Below, piece after piece: positions 1 through 8,534 of a DNA stretch of 64,000 bases (its first letter is position 1; each line of letters starts with the position of its first letter). Where the stretch lies: the NCBI RefSeq assembly GCF_010119235.1, contig NZ_JAAATZ010000001.1:2138501-2202500 (forward strand), in the 5' to 3' direction. Position numbers and translations under genes: made by a program. Below the pieces are notes generated by a model. It did not search any database. It saw nothing but the letters and a program-made list of their open reading frames with translations, and was not told the DNA's origin. Source of the stretch: Flavobacterium phycosphaerae (GTDB taxonomy: Bacteria > Bacteroidota > Bacteroidia > Flavobacteriales > Flavobacteriaceae).

Positions 1-355
1 AATAAAACTTTTCAAGTTCTTTATTTCTCTTCTTATTGTAAACCATTTTGGAGCTTAAATTTTCATCATCTCCAACAATAGTTGATTTTAATTCTTCGTC
101 AAGATACATTCCCCAAAAATTAAATTCTCTATCGGTACCAGTTGATGATCTTACAACATAAAAACATGTATCATTATTTTTTTGATAGAATACTACTGAG
201 TAAGCGTATTTTCTTTTTTTTGTTTGTTTAGAAGTAGGTATAGGATATGCTATTTGATAATCAATAATTGCTTTTCTGAAATTATCATTTAAGTCTTTAT
301 TTTTATCAGAACTTATTAGAATAAATGCAAGAAACAGTATAAAGATATTTTTCAT
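1..355 (-). CDS. Cassette 0: exported protein of unknown function, 3' end outside window
   Basis: A leftward reading frame starts with ATG at 355 and stays open to the window edge (118 codons seen). It begins MKNIFILFLAFILISS, a probable signal peptide, followed by a Lys-rich soluble part containing the stretch YAYSVVFYQKNNDTCFYVV. I do not recognise the family. It is the leftmost cassette of the array: the start codon lies about 50 nt from the recombination site at 402-524, and its own downstream site is not in the window, so the array continues to the left. Confidence 0.7.
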   Translation of the reverse strand, partial: MKNIFILFLAFILISSDKNKDLNDNFRKAIIDYQIAYPIPTSKQTKKRKYAYSVVFYQKNNDTCFYVVRSSTGTDREFNFWGMYLDEELKSTIVGDDENLSSKMVYNKKRNKELEKFY

Positions 356-401
356 TTGTTGTCTTTTAAGCTTTTCGTCCTTGTTTGGGAAACATTACTG
401 C

Positions 402-524
402 TAACGTTCCGCGGCTTCGCGTAGTGGCGGGAAGGTTAGCGGTTAGATGTAAAGATATGCAAATTTCCTTTCGATTTTCCGTTAAAGGAAAATCGATTGC
501 AGCTATTGCGCGAAACCGCTGTTA
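402..524 (-). repeat. attC-like site 1 (type A)
   Basis: TAAC...GTTA site of 123 bp with arms CCGCGGCTTCGCG and GCGCGAAACCGC and the central hairpin CGATTTTCC/GGAAAATCG that defines type A. The cassette side reads GTTAGCAGTT and pairs with AACTGCTAAC at the far end of the same cassette. Confidence 0.9.
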
Positions 525-535
525 GCAGTTGTTTT

Positions 536-1101
536 TTATTTTTCCTGAATTTCAATTATGAAATCTTGCTTTTGTTCTGTTGCTTTTAAAATAATTTTGT
601 CTTCTGCTTGCGATAGTTGCCACCAAAGAGATTTTAACTTAGTAACTATTTTAATTTCATTGTTCATTTTATTAATATTCCATAACGACATTTCTTCTCC
701 AATTTTATTAAATGATATTAGATAAATTCCTTTTTCTGTTTCTAGTTCTGCAAAATTAAAAACTACATTTTCCAATTCTTTTAAGTTTGGTTCAGATTTA
801 ATTTCAAACGCATAAATATCACAACATTCTTCTGGTAAATCTAAATCATTCGGCAAATCTTTTTCATTAATATATCTTCTAAATAATGTTATTTTTTCAG
901 TTTTTATGTAGTCAAGCCATTTATCTGTTTCAACATTATTTTCTTCAACTTCCTTATTCTTTTTTTCTTAAATAAGTTGATGATTAAGACAGTTGGAATT
1001 ACAATCATTGCAAATAGAAATAGAAAAATATTAGCAACTATTTGCTTGGAAAAATCTAAAAAATTATGTCTTCGGTAAGTTTCAATAATTCTAAATTCCA
1101 T
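536..1101 (-). pseudogene. Cassette 1: membrane-anchored unknown protein, split by a frameshift in a T7 run
   Basis: Two overlapping frames make one protein. Frame one (start 1101, MEFRIIETYRRHNF) gives an N-terminal membrane segment (about residues 24-42, IFLFLFAMIVIPTVLIINLF) followed by a basic KKK stretch. Adding one base to the run of seven T at 960-966 (A7 on the coding strand) joins it to the second frame, giving a Lys/Glu-rich linker (KEVEENNVETDKWLDYIK), then the soluble part that ends at 536 with IIEIQEK. The restored protein is about 188 residues: one transmembrane anchor and a cytoplasmic or periplasmic domain of unknown function. The lesion is either a real inactivation, slippage, or a homopolymer sequencing error. 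Confidence 0.7.
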
Positions 1102-1142
1102 TAAAGCTTCTTTTTAGTTCTTGGTCGCTCAAAAATAACTGC

Positions 1143-1267
1143 TAACGTTCCGCGGCTTCACGAAGCTGCGACTTTGGAACTGTGTTTTTTCCGCTAGGAA
1201 AAAACGAATTTAAGAAAAAAAGAAGTTCAAATTACCGTGAACCAGCAGTTTCGTGAAACCGCTGTTA
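1143..1267 (-). repeat. attC-like site 2 (type B)
   Basis: TAAC...GTTA, 125 bp. Outer arms as in the other sites (CCGCGGCTTCACG / CGTGAAACCGC), but the centre has TTTTTTCCGCTAGGAAAAAA in place of the type A hairpin. Nearly the same as site 3. Confidence 0.88.
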
Positions 1268-1296
1268 GCGGCTGGCTGTCTCAATTTTTATGGTAA

Positions 1297-1982
1297 TTAA
1301 ATCTTTGTAAATTTTTTGGTAACTGTTTTACCTTCAGAATATAGTTTCATCAAATAAATCCAGAAGCAAAATCAGAAATATTAATAACGTCGAAACCAGC
1401 ATTAATAGTTTTGATATTTTGACCGAGGGAATTTAAGATTTCGATTTTGTTAATCACATTATTCTGAAAATTGACAAATAGTTTGGAGTCAGTTGGATTT
1501 GGGTATATTACAGTTTGCTTTAAATCAAAATTTGGAGAATTAAGTTGAGAATTTCCAAATACATAATTATTAAAAATTGGTGTAGAAATAAGCAAACTCA
1601 TATTATTACCTTCTCCAGAAATGAAATATTGTCCACCAGATTGTAAAAGAGAAAAAAATGAGCCTTCAAGTGACATATGTTCAGAAGGACTACAAATCAA
1701 CAAGGTTCCTGAAAAATTTTCGAATAATAAAACATCATCAAATGGAGAACTAAAAGTTCCATTGAATGAATTACATGCTCCTATACCATTAAAATTTAAA
1801 GTTTCTGTGAAGGTAATATCAGGAGATATAGTAGGAGTTATTGCGGAAACAGGATGATGTATATTATCATCAGTAGAGTAATAATCGTATAAATACCAAG
1901 TCTGAAATAAATCTGGATTTGGTGTTTGGGAGAAACAATTCATACTGTATATTATCGAGATAAAAGTCACTAAATTTTTCAT
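1297..1982 (-). pseudogene. Cassette 2: secreted protein with Type IX sorting tail, frameshifted near its C-terminus
   Basis: The frame opens at 1982 with a signal peptide (MKNLVTFISIIYSMNCFSQ) and encodes a domain containing ITFTETLNFNGIGACNSFNGTF, resembling META/heat-shock-like small secreted domains only loosely. A Type IX secretion type A C-terminal domain begins near residue 158 (VIYPNPTDSKLFV...IEILNSLGQ). The frame stops at 1350 right after DFASGF, but shifting one base near 1358 continues as IYLMKLYSEGKTVTKKFTKI to a stop at 1297, which is exactly how such tails normally end. So one base is missing relative to the functional gene. Predicted fate: export through the inner membrane by Sec, then across the outer membrane by T9SS. 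Confidence 0.75.
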
Positions 1983-2034
1983 TTTTCTATTGAATTATGT
2001 TTCCAGATTTATGCATTTTTTGTGAGCTTGCCGC

Positions 2035-2159
2035 TAACGTTCCGCGGCTTCACGAGGCTGCGGCTTCGGAACTGCGTTTTTTCCGCTAGGAAAAAACGAA
2101 TTTAAGGAAAAAACAAGTACAAACTAACGTGAACCAGCAGTTTCGTGAAACCGCTGTTA
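2035..2159 (-). repeat. attC-like site 3 (type B)
   Basis: 125 bp, near copy of site 2. The stop codon of the cassette 3 gene (TAA, 2157-2159) lies in its terminal GTTA box. Confidence 0.88.
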
Positions 2160-2597
2160 GTGGCAGGATTTTTTACTCTGTTTTAACCAACTTTGTTTTG
2201 TATGTTCTTCAATTGAGCCATCATTTGATTTCAAAAGAAAATTCAAGTTTATTAAGTTTTCAAAATAATAATCTAGTTTTTCTCCTTCAGGTTTTTGAGC
2301 AACAATTGCGTTATTTTTAATCAAATAATAACGGATTACTTTATCCTCAATTAAGCTCAAAGTTTCATTTTCAATTTTCCACTTTCCAGTTATCTTTTTG
2401 CATTCTTCTTTTTCTTCTTTCCAGTAAAACAAGTTCAAAACGAAAGTGTTGTTTTCCTTCAAGTTCAAATTGGAAAACTGTGAAGTGCAATTTCTGCCGT
2501 CATAAGGATTATAAAATTCCCACATGACATATTTCCCCGATTGAGAAAATCCAAATTCGGTTGAAAGAAATAGAAATATGATTATTAAGTTTTTCAT
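2157..2597 (-). CDS. Cassette 3: small secreted protein, lipocalin-like pattern
   Basis: 146 residues starting with a signal peptide (MKNLIIIFLFLSTEFGFSQ). The mature part contains NNTFVLNLFYWKEEKEECKKITGKWKIENETLSLIED, a 'response falls / GKWKI' pattern common to Bacteroidota lipocalin-like proteins, but I cannot assign a family with certainty. The TAA stop is formed by the recombination site itself (TGCCACTAAC), so the coding region fills the cassette completely. Start at 2597 is chosen because the signal peptide begins there. Confidence 0.72.
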   Translation of the reverse strand: MKNLIIIFLFLSTEFGFSQSGKYVMWEFYNPYDGRNCTSQFSNLNLKENNTFVLNLFYWKEEKEECKKITGKWKIENETLSLIEDKVIRYYLIKNNAIVAQKPEGEKLDYYFENLINLNFLLKSNDGSIEEHTKQSWLKQSKKSCH

Positions 2598-2628
2598 CTT
2601 TGGAAAACGGGTGTCGAAATCTTGCCAC

Positions 2629-2752
2629 TAACGTACCGCGGCTTCGCGTCCGTAGCGGGAAGGTAAGCGGTTAGTTGTAAAGATATGTAAATTTCCTTTC
2701 GATTTTCCGCTTAAGGAAAATCGATTGCAGCTATTGCGCGAAACCGCTGTTA
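2629..2752 (-). repeat. attC-like site 4 (type A, duplicated)
   Basis: 124 bp type A site with the loop variant CCGCTTAAGG. By eye it is identical to site 17 (12960-13083), and both sit beside the same potassium channel gene. Confidence 0.92.
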
Positions 2753-2767
2753 CCGGCTGCCAATTGC

Positions 2768-3445
2768 TTAATTGTTTTTAATTTCTTCGTTTTGTTTATT
2801 CTCTGTAACAAACCATGACGCAACATATGCTGTGAATGTACCGAATAAACCAACTCCAGCTGTCATTAAAATGGCTGCAATTACTCTGCCTTCTGTTGTG
2901 ACTGGAAATTTATCTCCATAGCCAACAGTTGTAATCGTCACGTAAGCCCACCAAATAGCATCTTCTGCAGTTTTAATATTGCTATTTGGGTCGTTTTCAA
3001 CTTGAAGAATAGCGATTGCAGAAAATATCACCAATAGTACTGCTATAATAGAAATTGAAGTAAAAGCACCTTTTGCTTTGTTTGCAAAAATATGATCTAC
3101 TACATTTTTTGTAGTTCTAAATGCTCTAACAATTCTCAGTAAACGAATAAGTCTCAATATTCTTCCGGCACGTAAATACTCAATCATTGGAATACAGGAA
3201 ACTAAATCAATCCAACCCCAACGCATAAATTTAATCTTGTTTTTAGCTTGTTTAAAACGGATACAAAATTCAATGAAGAAAAAAGCGCAAATTCCATTAT
3301 CGATATAATTCAGTAGGAGAGAAGTCTCTTTAGGAAGAACATAAACAGAATCTACAATTAATGCTCCCAAAACATATATTGAAAGTATTAAAACAATTAA
3401 ATTTAATAGGCTAAGCTTATCTGATTTATCTTCGGTTTTACTCAT
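2768..3445 (-). CDS. Cassette 4: voltage-gated-type potassium channel (copy 1)
   Basis: 225-residue six-helix ion channel. S1 (about 12-32) and S2-S3 are followed by an S4-like helix with regularly spaced arginines (GRILRLIRLLRIVRAFR, about residues 95-111), then S5, a pore helix and the selectivity filter TVGYGD (about 172-177), and S6 (VIAAILMTAGVGLFGTFTAYVA). This is the bacterial Kv-like channel architecture; it should sit in the inner membrane as a tetramer and conduct potassium. The protein is identical to the one encoded at 13099-13776, and the whole 845-bp unit 2632-3476 recurs at 12963-13807. An intact, well-recognised membrane protein is unusual cargo in this array. Confidence 0.93.
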   Translation of the reverse strand: MSKTEDKSDKLSLLNLIVLILSIYVLGALIVDSVYVLPKETSLLLNYIDNGICAFFFIEFCIRFKQAKNKIKFMRWGWIDLVSCIPMIEYLRAGRILRLIRLLRIVRAFRTTKNVVDHIFANKAKGAFTSISIIAVLLVIFSAIAILQVENDPNSNIKTAEDAIWWAYVTITTVGYGDKFPVTTEGRVIAAILMTAGVGLFGTFTAYVASWFVTENKQNEEIKNN

Positions 3446-3473
3446 TTATTGATTCGTGATTATTGGTTGCCGG

Positions 3474-3596
3474 TAACGTACCGCGGCTTCGCGTAGTGGC
3501 GGGAAGGTTAGCGGTTAGTTGTAAAGATATGTAAATTTCCTTTCGATTTTCCGTTTAAGGAAAATCGATTGAAGCTATTGCGCGAAACCGCTGTTA
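3474..3596 (-). repeat. attC-like site 5 (type A)
   Basis: 123 bp type A site. Left end GCCGGTAAC pairs with GTTACCGGC on the other side of the channel cassette. It differs from site 18, which occupies the equivalent place beside the second channel copy. Confidence 0.9.
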
Positions 3597-3609
3597 GTAG
3601 CAGTTAAAA

Positions 3610-4005
3610 TTATTCAATTCGTTTAAAAGTTTTAATCATTTCGCCATCATATATGCTTACTTTTAGCGTAGTAGAAGTAAGTAACAAAATTTTCATCTCA
3701 AAGGTGCTCTCAGGTGAATTAATAATCTTGATAATATTATTTTCTAAAAAATAGTTATTTGTGTATGTATCAAAACTACATGCTTCTGGAAAACCTGTAT
3801 GATGAATTTCTAATTTTATTCCTGAATCTTTCAATTCGAAATAATTTCTATCACAACCAGGTAATGCAGCGTCATCATATTCCACACCATTTTCAATGGT
3901 CTTATCAAATTCCCATTTCCCAATAAGTTTTGAATTATTTCCATCATCAGAGCTACATGACAATACTGTAATAAAAATTATCATAATCGAAATTAATTTT
4001 TTCAT
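3610..4005 (-). CDS. Cassette 5: lipoprotein, lipocalin-like
   Basis: 131 residues. A lipoprotein signal peptide (MKKLISIMIIFITVLSCSSDD, lipobox VLSC with Cys17) is followed by KLIGKWEFDKTIENGVEYD, the entry strand typical of Bacteroidota lipocalin-like domains (GKW...). Likely a small beta-barrel lipoprotein anchored in the envelope; ligand unknown. Intact, with the start about 35 nt from the recombination junction. Confidence 0.75.
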   Translation of the reverse strand: MKKLISIMIIFITVLSCSSDDGNNSKLIGKWEFDKTIENGVEYDDAALPGCDRNYFELKDSGIKLEIHHTGFPEACSFDTYTNNYFLENNIIKIINSPESTFEMKILLLTSTTLKVSIYDGEMIKTFKRIE

Positions 4006-4039
4006 AGTTCTATTTTTTGGATGACGGATTAATTGCTAC

Positions 4040-4163
4040 TAACGTACCGCGGCTTCGCGTCCGTAGCGGGAAGGTAAGCGGTTAGATGTAAAGATATATA
4101 AATTTCCTTTCGATTTTCCGTTTAAGGAAAATCGATTGCAGCTATTGCGCGAAACCGCTGTTA
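4040..4163 (-). repeat. attC-like site 6 (type A)
   Basis: 124 bp type A site; cassette side GTTACCACTT pairs with AGTGGTAAC at 4604-4614. Confidence 0.9.
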
Positions 4164-4203
4164 CCACTTCGGTTTTCCTACTAACATAAGCACATAAACT
4201 TTG

Positions 4204-4545
4204 TCATTTTCTTTTCGTGGATGTCATATTTCTTTTTGCGGATGCTATATTTCTTTCTGCGGTTACAATAATTCTTTTTACGGATGCTATATTTCTTTCT
4301 GCGGTTACAATAATTCTTTTTGCGGTTGCTATATTTCTTTCTGCGGTTATAATAATTCTTTTTGTGGTAACTATATTTCTTTCTGCGGTTACAATAATTC
4401 TTTTCGCGGATGCTATATTTTTTTCTGCGGTTACAATAATTCTTTTTGCAGATGCTATATTTCTTTCTACGGTTTCAATAATTCTTTTCGTGGATGCTAT
4501 ATTCTTTCTGAGGCCTTGACTTTTCCTATTTCCGTCGTGAAACTT
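4204..4545 (-). repeat. Cassette 6: tandem 42-bp repeat, open as a heptad-repeat reading frame without a normal start
   Basis: From about 4217 to 4500 the DNA is a tandem array of six full 42-bp units plus partial ends. Each unit is made of two related 21-bp halves (GATGCTATATTTCTTTCTGCG and GTTACAATAATTCTTTTTGCG). On the cassette strand the frame 4545 to 4204 is open and reads as heptads, KRIIVTA-ERNIASA, repeated. This suggests a long amphipathic helix. No ATG, GTG or TTG opens this frame after the TAG at 4546-4548, so it may be 5'-truncated or non-coding. The opposite strand is also open in two frames because the period is a multiple of three; I do not regard those as genes. The recombination sites on both sides are intact. 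Confidence 0.6.
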
Positions 4546-4610
4546 CTATTTTGAAAATCTTTATATTCTCAGCATATACTTGTTTTGTTAAGTTCGGGAA
4601 AACTGAGTGG

Positions 4611-4733
4611 TAACGTACCGCGGCTTCGCGTCCGTAGCGGGAAGGTAAGCGGTTAGTTGTAAAGATATGCAAATTTCCTTTCGATTTTCCGTTAAGGAAA
4701 ATCGATTGCAGCTATTGCGCGAAACCGCTGTTA
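4611..4733 (-). repeat. attC-like site 7 (type A)
   Basis: 123 bp type A site; cassette side GTTATAAGCA pairs with TGCTTATAAC at 5289-5298. Confidence 0.9.
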
Positions 4734-4743
4734 TAAGCAGGCA

Positions 4744-5250
4744 TTATGTTCCTTTTTCCCTGAAAATTTCTTTTGGGTCTAACTTTCCTAAAAGTATCAA
4801 CTCTTTACAACAGTCTAGAAAATAGTTTAGACCTCTTTTATCTGTATTCAATTCAGGTGTCCAAGCATTATATTTAAAGTTTTTGTTTCCATTTCCGAAC
4901 TCAATTTCGCTGTTGGTACCATCAAATCCCATTCCTTTGTCTAATTCAATAGTTTGTAATGGTACTAACTTCTTAGTTAATTTTTCAAATGTTTTTAAGT
5001 CAACTTTAAATTCATTTTTAATTTTTGAATATTCCCATTGCTTATCATTGTTCGCAGCTTTTGAGCGTACTTTAACTATTGCATATTTCTGTTTTTTGAA
5101 AATTTCTATAGTTACTTCGCTATATGGAATTCTCATCGAATGAGAATATCTATAACAAATATAATTTATGCTTTTGTTTGTTTGTTGGGAAAATGTATGA
5201 ACAGAATTTATAACTAAAAGAAACGTGATGACTATTTTTAATTTTTTCAT
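4744..5250 (-). CDS. Cassette 7: secreted protein of unknown function
   Basis: 168 residues with a signal peptide (MKKLKIVITFLLVINSVHTFSQ). The mature part has alternating basic and aromatic residues (RIPYSEVTIEIFKKQKYAIVKVRS) and a Gly/Asn-rich turn (GNGNKNFKYNAW), suggestive of a beta-rich periplasmic fold. Similar small secreted proteins of unknown role are common in Flavobacteria. Intact. Confidence 0.7.
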   Translation of the reverse strand: MKKLKIVITFLLVINSVHTFSQQTNKSINYICYRYSHSMRIPYSEVTIEIFKKQKYAIVKVRSKAANNDKQWEYSKIKNEFKVDLKTFEKLTKKLVPLQTIELDKGMGFDGTNSEIEFGNGNKNFKYNAWTPELNTDKRGLNYFLDCCKELILLGKLDPKEIFREKGT

Positions 5251-5294
5251 ATAGTTGAAGTTCTTTTTTGAGTTTTGGGTTTTATGCTTGCTTA

Positions 5295-5418
5295 TAACGT
5301 ACCGCGGCTTTGCGTCAGTGGCGGGAAGGTTAGCGTATAGATGTAAAGATATGTAAATTTCCTTTCGATTTTCCGTTTAAGGAAAATCGATTGCAGCTAT
5401 TGCGCGAAACCGCTGTTA
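5295..5418 (-). repeat. attC-like site 8 (type A)
   Basis: 124 bp type A site with local variation (GCGTCAGTGGCGG, AGCGTATAG). Its terminal GTTA supplies the stop codon of cassette 8. Confidence 0.9.
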
Positions 5419-5943
5419 TGGGCTGTAATTACCTTCACCAATTTCAACCATCAAAATTTCATGTTTTACTTTTCCATAAGTTATTTTTACTGGCAAGCCA
5501 TTCCTAAAAACACCATTGTTAGTTTCACTAAAACGGTTAAATCTCCCAAGAACTTCGTCTGAATAAGAGAACTCAACCGAATCAACAACAAAACTCTCGT
5601 GTGTTACAACTCCTTTTTGTGACAAAGGTCTAAATCTTTTAAAATTGCTAATAACTCCTTCAACTCTGCCTACGTTATTTGAGTTCAGTAATTTTTGGAC
5701 TCTTTGGTCAGAATAATCAATTGTAAAGAACTTCAAATAAATAAACCCCAAAAATGCTCCAACTCCAATAATTCCAGTAGCCCAAAGCAAGATTGTTTTT
5801 TCATAATCGTCATCAGCTTTTTTAAACTTCTTGATTAAAATGAAAGCGAGAATGAAGAAGATTGCGATGTATAAACAAACTTCGTCTGTTTTCAATGAAT
5901 TGGTTCCCAAATCTGCTATTGACCAATATTTTTTATATTCCAT
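5416..5943 (-). CDS. Cassette 8: inner-membrane protein with a C-terminal beta domain
   Basis: 175 residues. Two membrane segments (about residues 24-39, VCLYIAIFFILAFILI, and 52-72, LLWATGIIGVGAFLGFIYLKFF) are followed by a soluble domain, VEGVISNFKRF...VDSVEFSYSD...GLPVKITYGKVKHEILMVEI. This layout resembles DUF3592-like proteins, where a membrane anchor precedes an 'external-definition' beta domain, but the match is only by pattern. The TAA stop lies inside recombination site 8. Confidence 0.7.
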   Translation of the reverse strand: MEYKKYWSIADLGTNSLKTDEVCLYIAIFFILAFILIKKFKKADDDYEKTILLWATGIIGVGAFLGFIYLKFFTIDYSDQRVQKLLNSNNVGRVEGVISNFKRFRPLSQKGVVTHESFVVDSVEFSYSDEVLGRFNRFSETNNGVFRNGLPVKITYGKVKHEILMVEIGEGNYSP

Positions 5944-5976
5944 TTGTTTAAGATATACGTCCTGAATTATTGCCCA

Positions 5977-6103
5977 TAACGTGCCGCGGCTTCTCGTCTG
6001 TTGCGAATCCAGCGAACTGCGTACTTTCTGCTAAGATAAAAGTTTTTCGTGAAGAAAGAAGAACAATTCAAGAAAAACCAGCAATAGCGAGAAACCGCTG
6101 TTA
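5977..6103 (-). repeat. attC-like site 9 (type C)
   Basis: 127 bp. Arms GCCGCGGCTTCTCG / CGAGAAACCGC, centre GCTAAGATAAAAGTTTTTCGTG. Close to site 16 and unlike type A except in the arms. Confidence 0.88.
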
Positions 6104-6787
6104 TATGCCGTTTTTGTTTTTTAGCTTTCTTAAGCTATCACGTTTGATTTCTCGTATTCTTTTTTCATTATCTACTTCACAAACTTTAAAGTCAGGTCTT
6201 CCTGTTTCGAAATAAACACTGTCTAATAAAGTTGGGTTTTGCTTTTCAAGTTCTGTTATCCTTTTAACAGCCAATTTATAATAAACAAAATGACTGATTT
6301 CTGTTTGTTTCTGAATGTTTTTATAAATTTCTAAAGCTTCTTTCTTTTTACCAACAGTTTCATAAAAGTTGGCGTAGATAAAAGTATTAAACGTATAATT
6401 TGGAATACTATCCAAAATTGCTTTGGCTTTGTCGAATTTCTTAAGCTTTACATAATTACAAATGAATGCTGTTTCATTGCCGCCTTTTTCAAATTTTAAT
6501 TCGTTTAGTGATTTGTCATACTTCCCAAGTCTGTAATATAATTCAGCTTTCAGATAATGTAAATCTTCTGAAACCCTTTTTTTAATGTCAGTTTCTGTTT
6601 CGTTTTTTAAGAGTAAACTATCTGCTTTAAAAATTACTTTATCAGGATTCTTTTTAGAATCATCATATAAACCATTTAATTGAGTTTCAAATTTTCTAAT
6701 TTCAGCCTCGTAACGTTCAATTCCTTCATCTTAATTTTTACATGAAATCAAAATAAGTAATAATGAAATTAAATAGATTTTATTCAT
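6101..6787 (-). pseudogene. Cassette 9: TPR-type lipoprotein interrupted by a stop right after the lipobox
   Basis: An ATG at 6787 starts MNKIYLISLLLILISCKN, a clear lipoprotein signal (LISC), then a TAA at 6731-6733 stops it. The same frame continues without further stops to 6101, which gives roughly 209 more residues of helical, repeat-like sequence (YRLGKYDKSLNELKFEKG; KLKKFDKAKAILDS; ETVGKKKEALEIYKNIQ) that reads as tetratricopeptide-like repeats. A shorter start at 6415 (TTG) would give only the last 104 residues. The simplest reading is a nonsense mutation in a formerly intact 228-residue lipoprotein. The terminal stop lies in recombination site 9. Confidence 0.72.
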
Positions 6788-6826
6788 GGTTTCTAATTTA
6801 GTAATTACGTGTTTTAAAATGGCATA

Positions 6827-6949
6827 TAACGTACCGCGGCTTCGCGTCCGTAGCGGGAAGGTTAGTAGTTAGTTGTAAAGATATGTAAATTTCCTTTCGA
6901 TTTTCCGTTAAGGAAAATCGATTGCAGCTATTGCGCGAAACCGCTGTTA
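6827..6949 (-). repeat. attC-like site 10 (type A)
   Basis: 123 bp type A site; cassette side GTTAGCAGTA pairs with TTACTGCTAAC at 7666-7676. Confidence 0.9.
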
Positions 6950-6962
6950 GCAGTAGCCATTA

Positions 6963-7643
6963 TTAATTTTTCATTGGTATTGTAACTTCGCATACGTAAT
7001 TTTTGGGTAAAGGCTTTTCGGTTTTCTTTAAATCCCAATATTCTCTCCAATATTTCCACCAGTTAGAGTTTATACTTGGAATTTCTTCCATTTTTATCTC
7101 GCCATCTTGTGTCAAAAGTTTAATATTTTCAGATGAAACTGCAAATCCAAACTCACCAGCCCAAAAAGTAAGTTTAAAATTTTCCTTGAAAAATGATTCC
7201 TCAGTTGGCGGATAACCTAGTATAGTATCTGTAATTTTTGCGTGTGATATTATCCGTTTCATTTCACTTTCATCAACAAATGTAAAACTGTCATAACTGC
7301 ATACTTGGGATTCCATTTTGTCCTCGTGCAAAAGATTAAACCATTTTTCAGAATTGTTTTCCCCGACTTTGCTTAGAGAAAGAAAGCTAATAGATTTAGG
7401 ATTTATAAATTGAATTGCAATTTGTGAGTTTGGTGGTTCTGAATTGTCTTTAGGCGGAAAATATAGTTGAGTTCCTCCAAATTCAATTTGGACAATATTT
7501 GGCAAGTCACTTGTCCACCAACTCCAATATCCAACATCACATATAGCATCTCCTAGCATTTGCAAAATCTCTTTTTCAGTTAGATTAATATTTTCTGAAC
7601 TTTGAGTTTGTTTTGTGTTGAATATTTTTTTTAAAAAGTTCAT
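6963..7643 (-). CDS. Cassette 10: cytoplasmic protein of unknown function
   Basis: 226 residues, no signal peptide or membrane segment. Tryptophan-rich near residues 37-43 (GYWSWWTS) and again near the C-terminus (SNWWKYWREYWDLKK). Contains FGGTQLYFPPKDNSEPPNSQIAIQFINPKSISFLSL. I do not recognise the family; the size and aromatic content are compatible with an immunity-type or SMI1-like protein, but this is a guess. One of the few soluble cytosolic cargo proteins in the array. Confidence 0.68.
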   Translation of the reverse strand: MNFLKKIFNTKQTQSSENINLTEKEILQMLGDAICDVGYWSWWTSDLPNIVQIEFGGTQLYFPPKDNSEPPNSQIAIQFINPKSISFLSLSKVGENNSEKWFNLLHEDKMESQVCSYDSFTFVDESEMKRIISHAKITDTILGYPPTEESFFKENFKLTFWAGEFGFAVSSENIKLLTQDGEIKMEEIPSINSNWWKYWREYWDLKKTEKPLPKNYVCEVTIPMKN

Positions 7644-7672
7644 TTAAAGCAAATGTTGTTTATGGTTACTGC

Positions 7673-7795
7673 TAACGTACCGCGGCTTCGCGTAGTGGCG
7701 GGAAGTTTAGTGGTTAGATGTAAAGATATGTAAATTTCCTTTCGATTTTCCGTTTAAGGAAAATCGATTGCAGCTATTGCGCGAAACCGCTGTTA
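7673..7795 (-). repeat. attC-like site 11 (type A)
   Basis: 123 bp type A site; cassette side GTTATAAGCC pairs with GGCTTATAAC at 8529-8538. Confidence 0.9.
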
Positions 7796-7862
7796 TAAGC
7801 CGTTTAAATTCTTACTTAAGTTATGTAATAATTTTTATCTTTACTAATTAAATTTAGATGAT

Positions 7863-7961
7863 ATGTATAATTTACACGAAGCGGATAAGCCTAATCCAGC
7901 ACCACCGCCACCGCCACAACCTAGACAGGATACTGATACTGTGGTTAAAACAGAAACTTAA
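7863..7961 (+). CDS. Cassette 11: 32-residue proline-rich ORF on the opposite strand
   Basis: ATG at 7863 to TAA at 7959-7961 encodes a 32-residue peptide that begins MYNLHEADKPNP, continues with APPPPPQPRQ and ends in a Thr/Val-rich acidic tail. It is convergent with the membrane protein gene of the same cassette and overlaps its stop by four bases. Base composition is clearly higher in GC than the surroundings, and the frame is clean. It would be the only rightward gene of the array. Coding status is unproven. Confidence 0.35.
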   Translation: MYNLHEADKPNPAPPPPPQPRQDTDTVVKTET

Positions 7962-8500
7962 ATAAAACTATAAATAATAGTATAAAGTATTGTTGCTCCA
8001 ATTCCAAGCATAAAAATTTGACAAGCTGCTTTATAATTGCTTGCTTGTTTTTTATGTAGTGACAAATTATGCATAATTGAGCCTTCTAAAGTTTCAATAC
8101 TGTTTTTTAAAATTATTTGAGTTTGCTTCTTCTTATCCTCGCATTCGATATCTTCTTGAATATGAAAAGATGGTTTTGCTCCTTTCATTCTGTATGCTTC
8201 GGGGAAAAGGACTTTATAAGTCATTATTAATGTTACGAAGCTAAAACTTAAAATTAGTAAGGATATCTGAATTATAAAGTTATCTAGGAGCGAATTTCCT
8301 ATGAACTTATTTGCTAGATAAGCAATCAAAGAAATTAACAAAGCAAGTACAACTTGAAAAAGAGCATTACATTTTGAAATGAGAGTGTCATTTGCTTTAT
8401 CAATATTGTCAAATCTCTTTTCCGCATCTTGACGAATAATTTCAAGGTTTTCATTTGAAATTTGATTCAGAATATTAAGGTTTATTTCGGTTTTATCCAT
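7958..8500 (-). CDS. Cassette 11: multi-pass membrane protein, effector-like layout
   Basis: 180 residues. An acidic N-terminal helix (IRQDAEKRFDNIDKANDTLISKCN) leads into two adjacent membrane segments (about 48-67 and 76-97), then a cytosolic helical region (about 110-155) and a third membrane segment at the C-terminus (FMLGIGATILYTIIYSFI). The layout recalls SLATT/Pycsar-type membrane effectors of phage-defence systems, which also combine a helical soluble part with paired membrane helices. No partner cyclase or sensor is nearby, so a defence role is only inference. Confidence 0.68.
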   Translation of the reverse strand: MDKTEINLNILNQISNENLEIIRQDAEKRFDNIDKANDTLISKCNALFQVVLALLISLIAYLANKFIGNSLLDNFIIQISLLILSFSFVTLIMTYKVLFPEAYRMKGAKPSFHIQEDIECEDKKKQTQIILKNSIETLEGSIMHNLSLHKKQASNYKAACQIFMLGIGATILYTIIYSFI

Positions 8501-8534
8501 AATGTGATTTTTATAGAGAAGCTTTAAATGGCTT

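Noticed and set aside
960..966. Programmed frameshift in cassette 1
   Set aside because: Similar single-base losses occur at homopolymers in trpA and a hydrolase, so error or mutation is simpler than recoding.
4201..4554. Rightward protein of 117 residues rich in CYISFCGYNNSF
   Set aside because: It is the opposite strand of a tandem repeat whose period is a multiple of three. It starts with TTG and runs against the direction of all other cassette genes.
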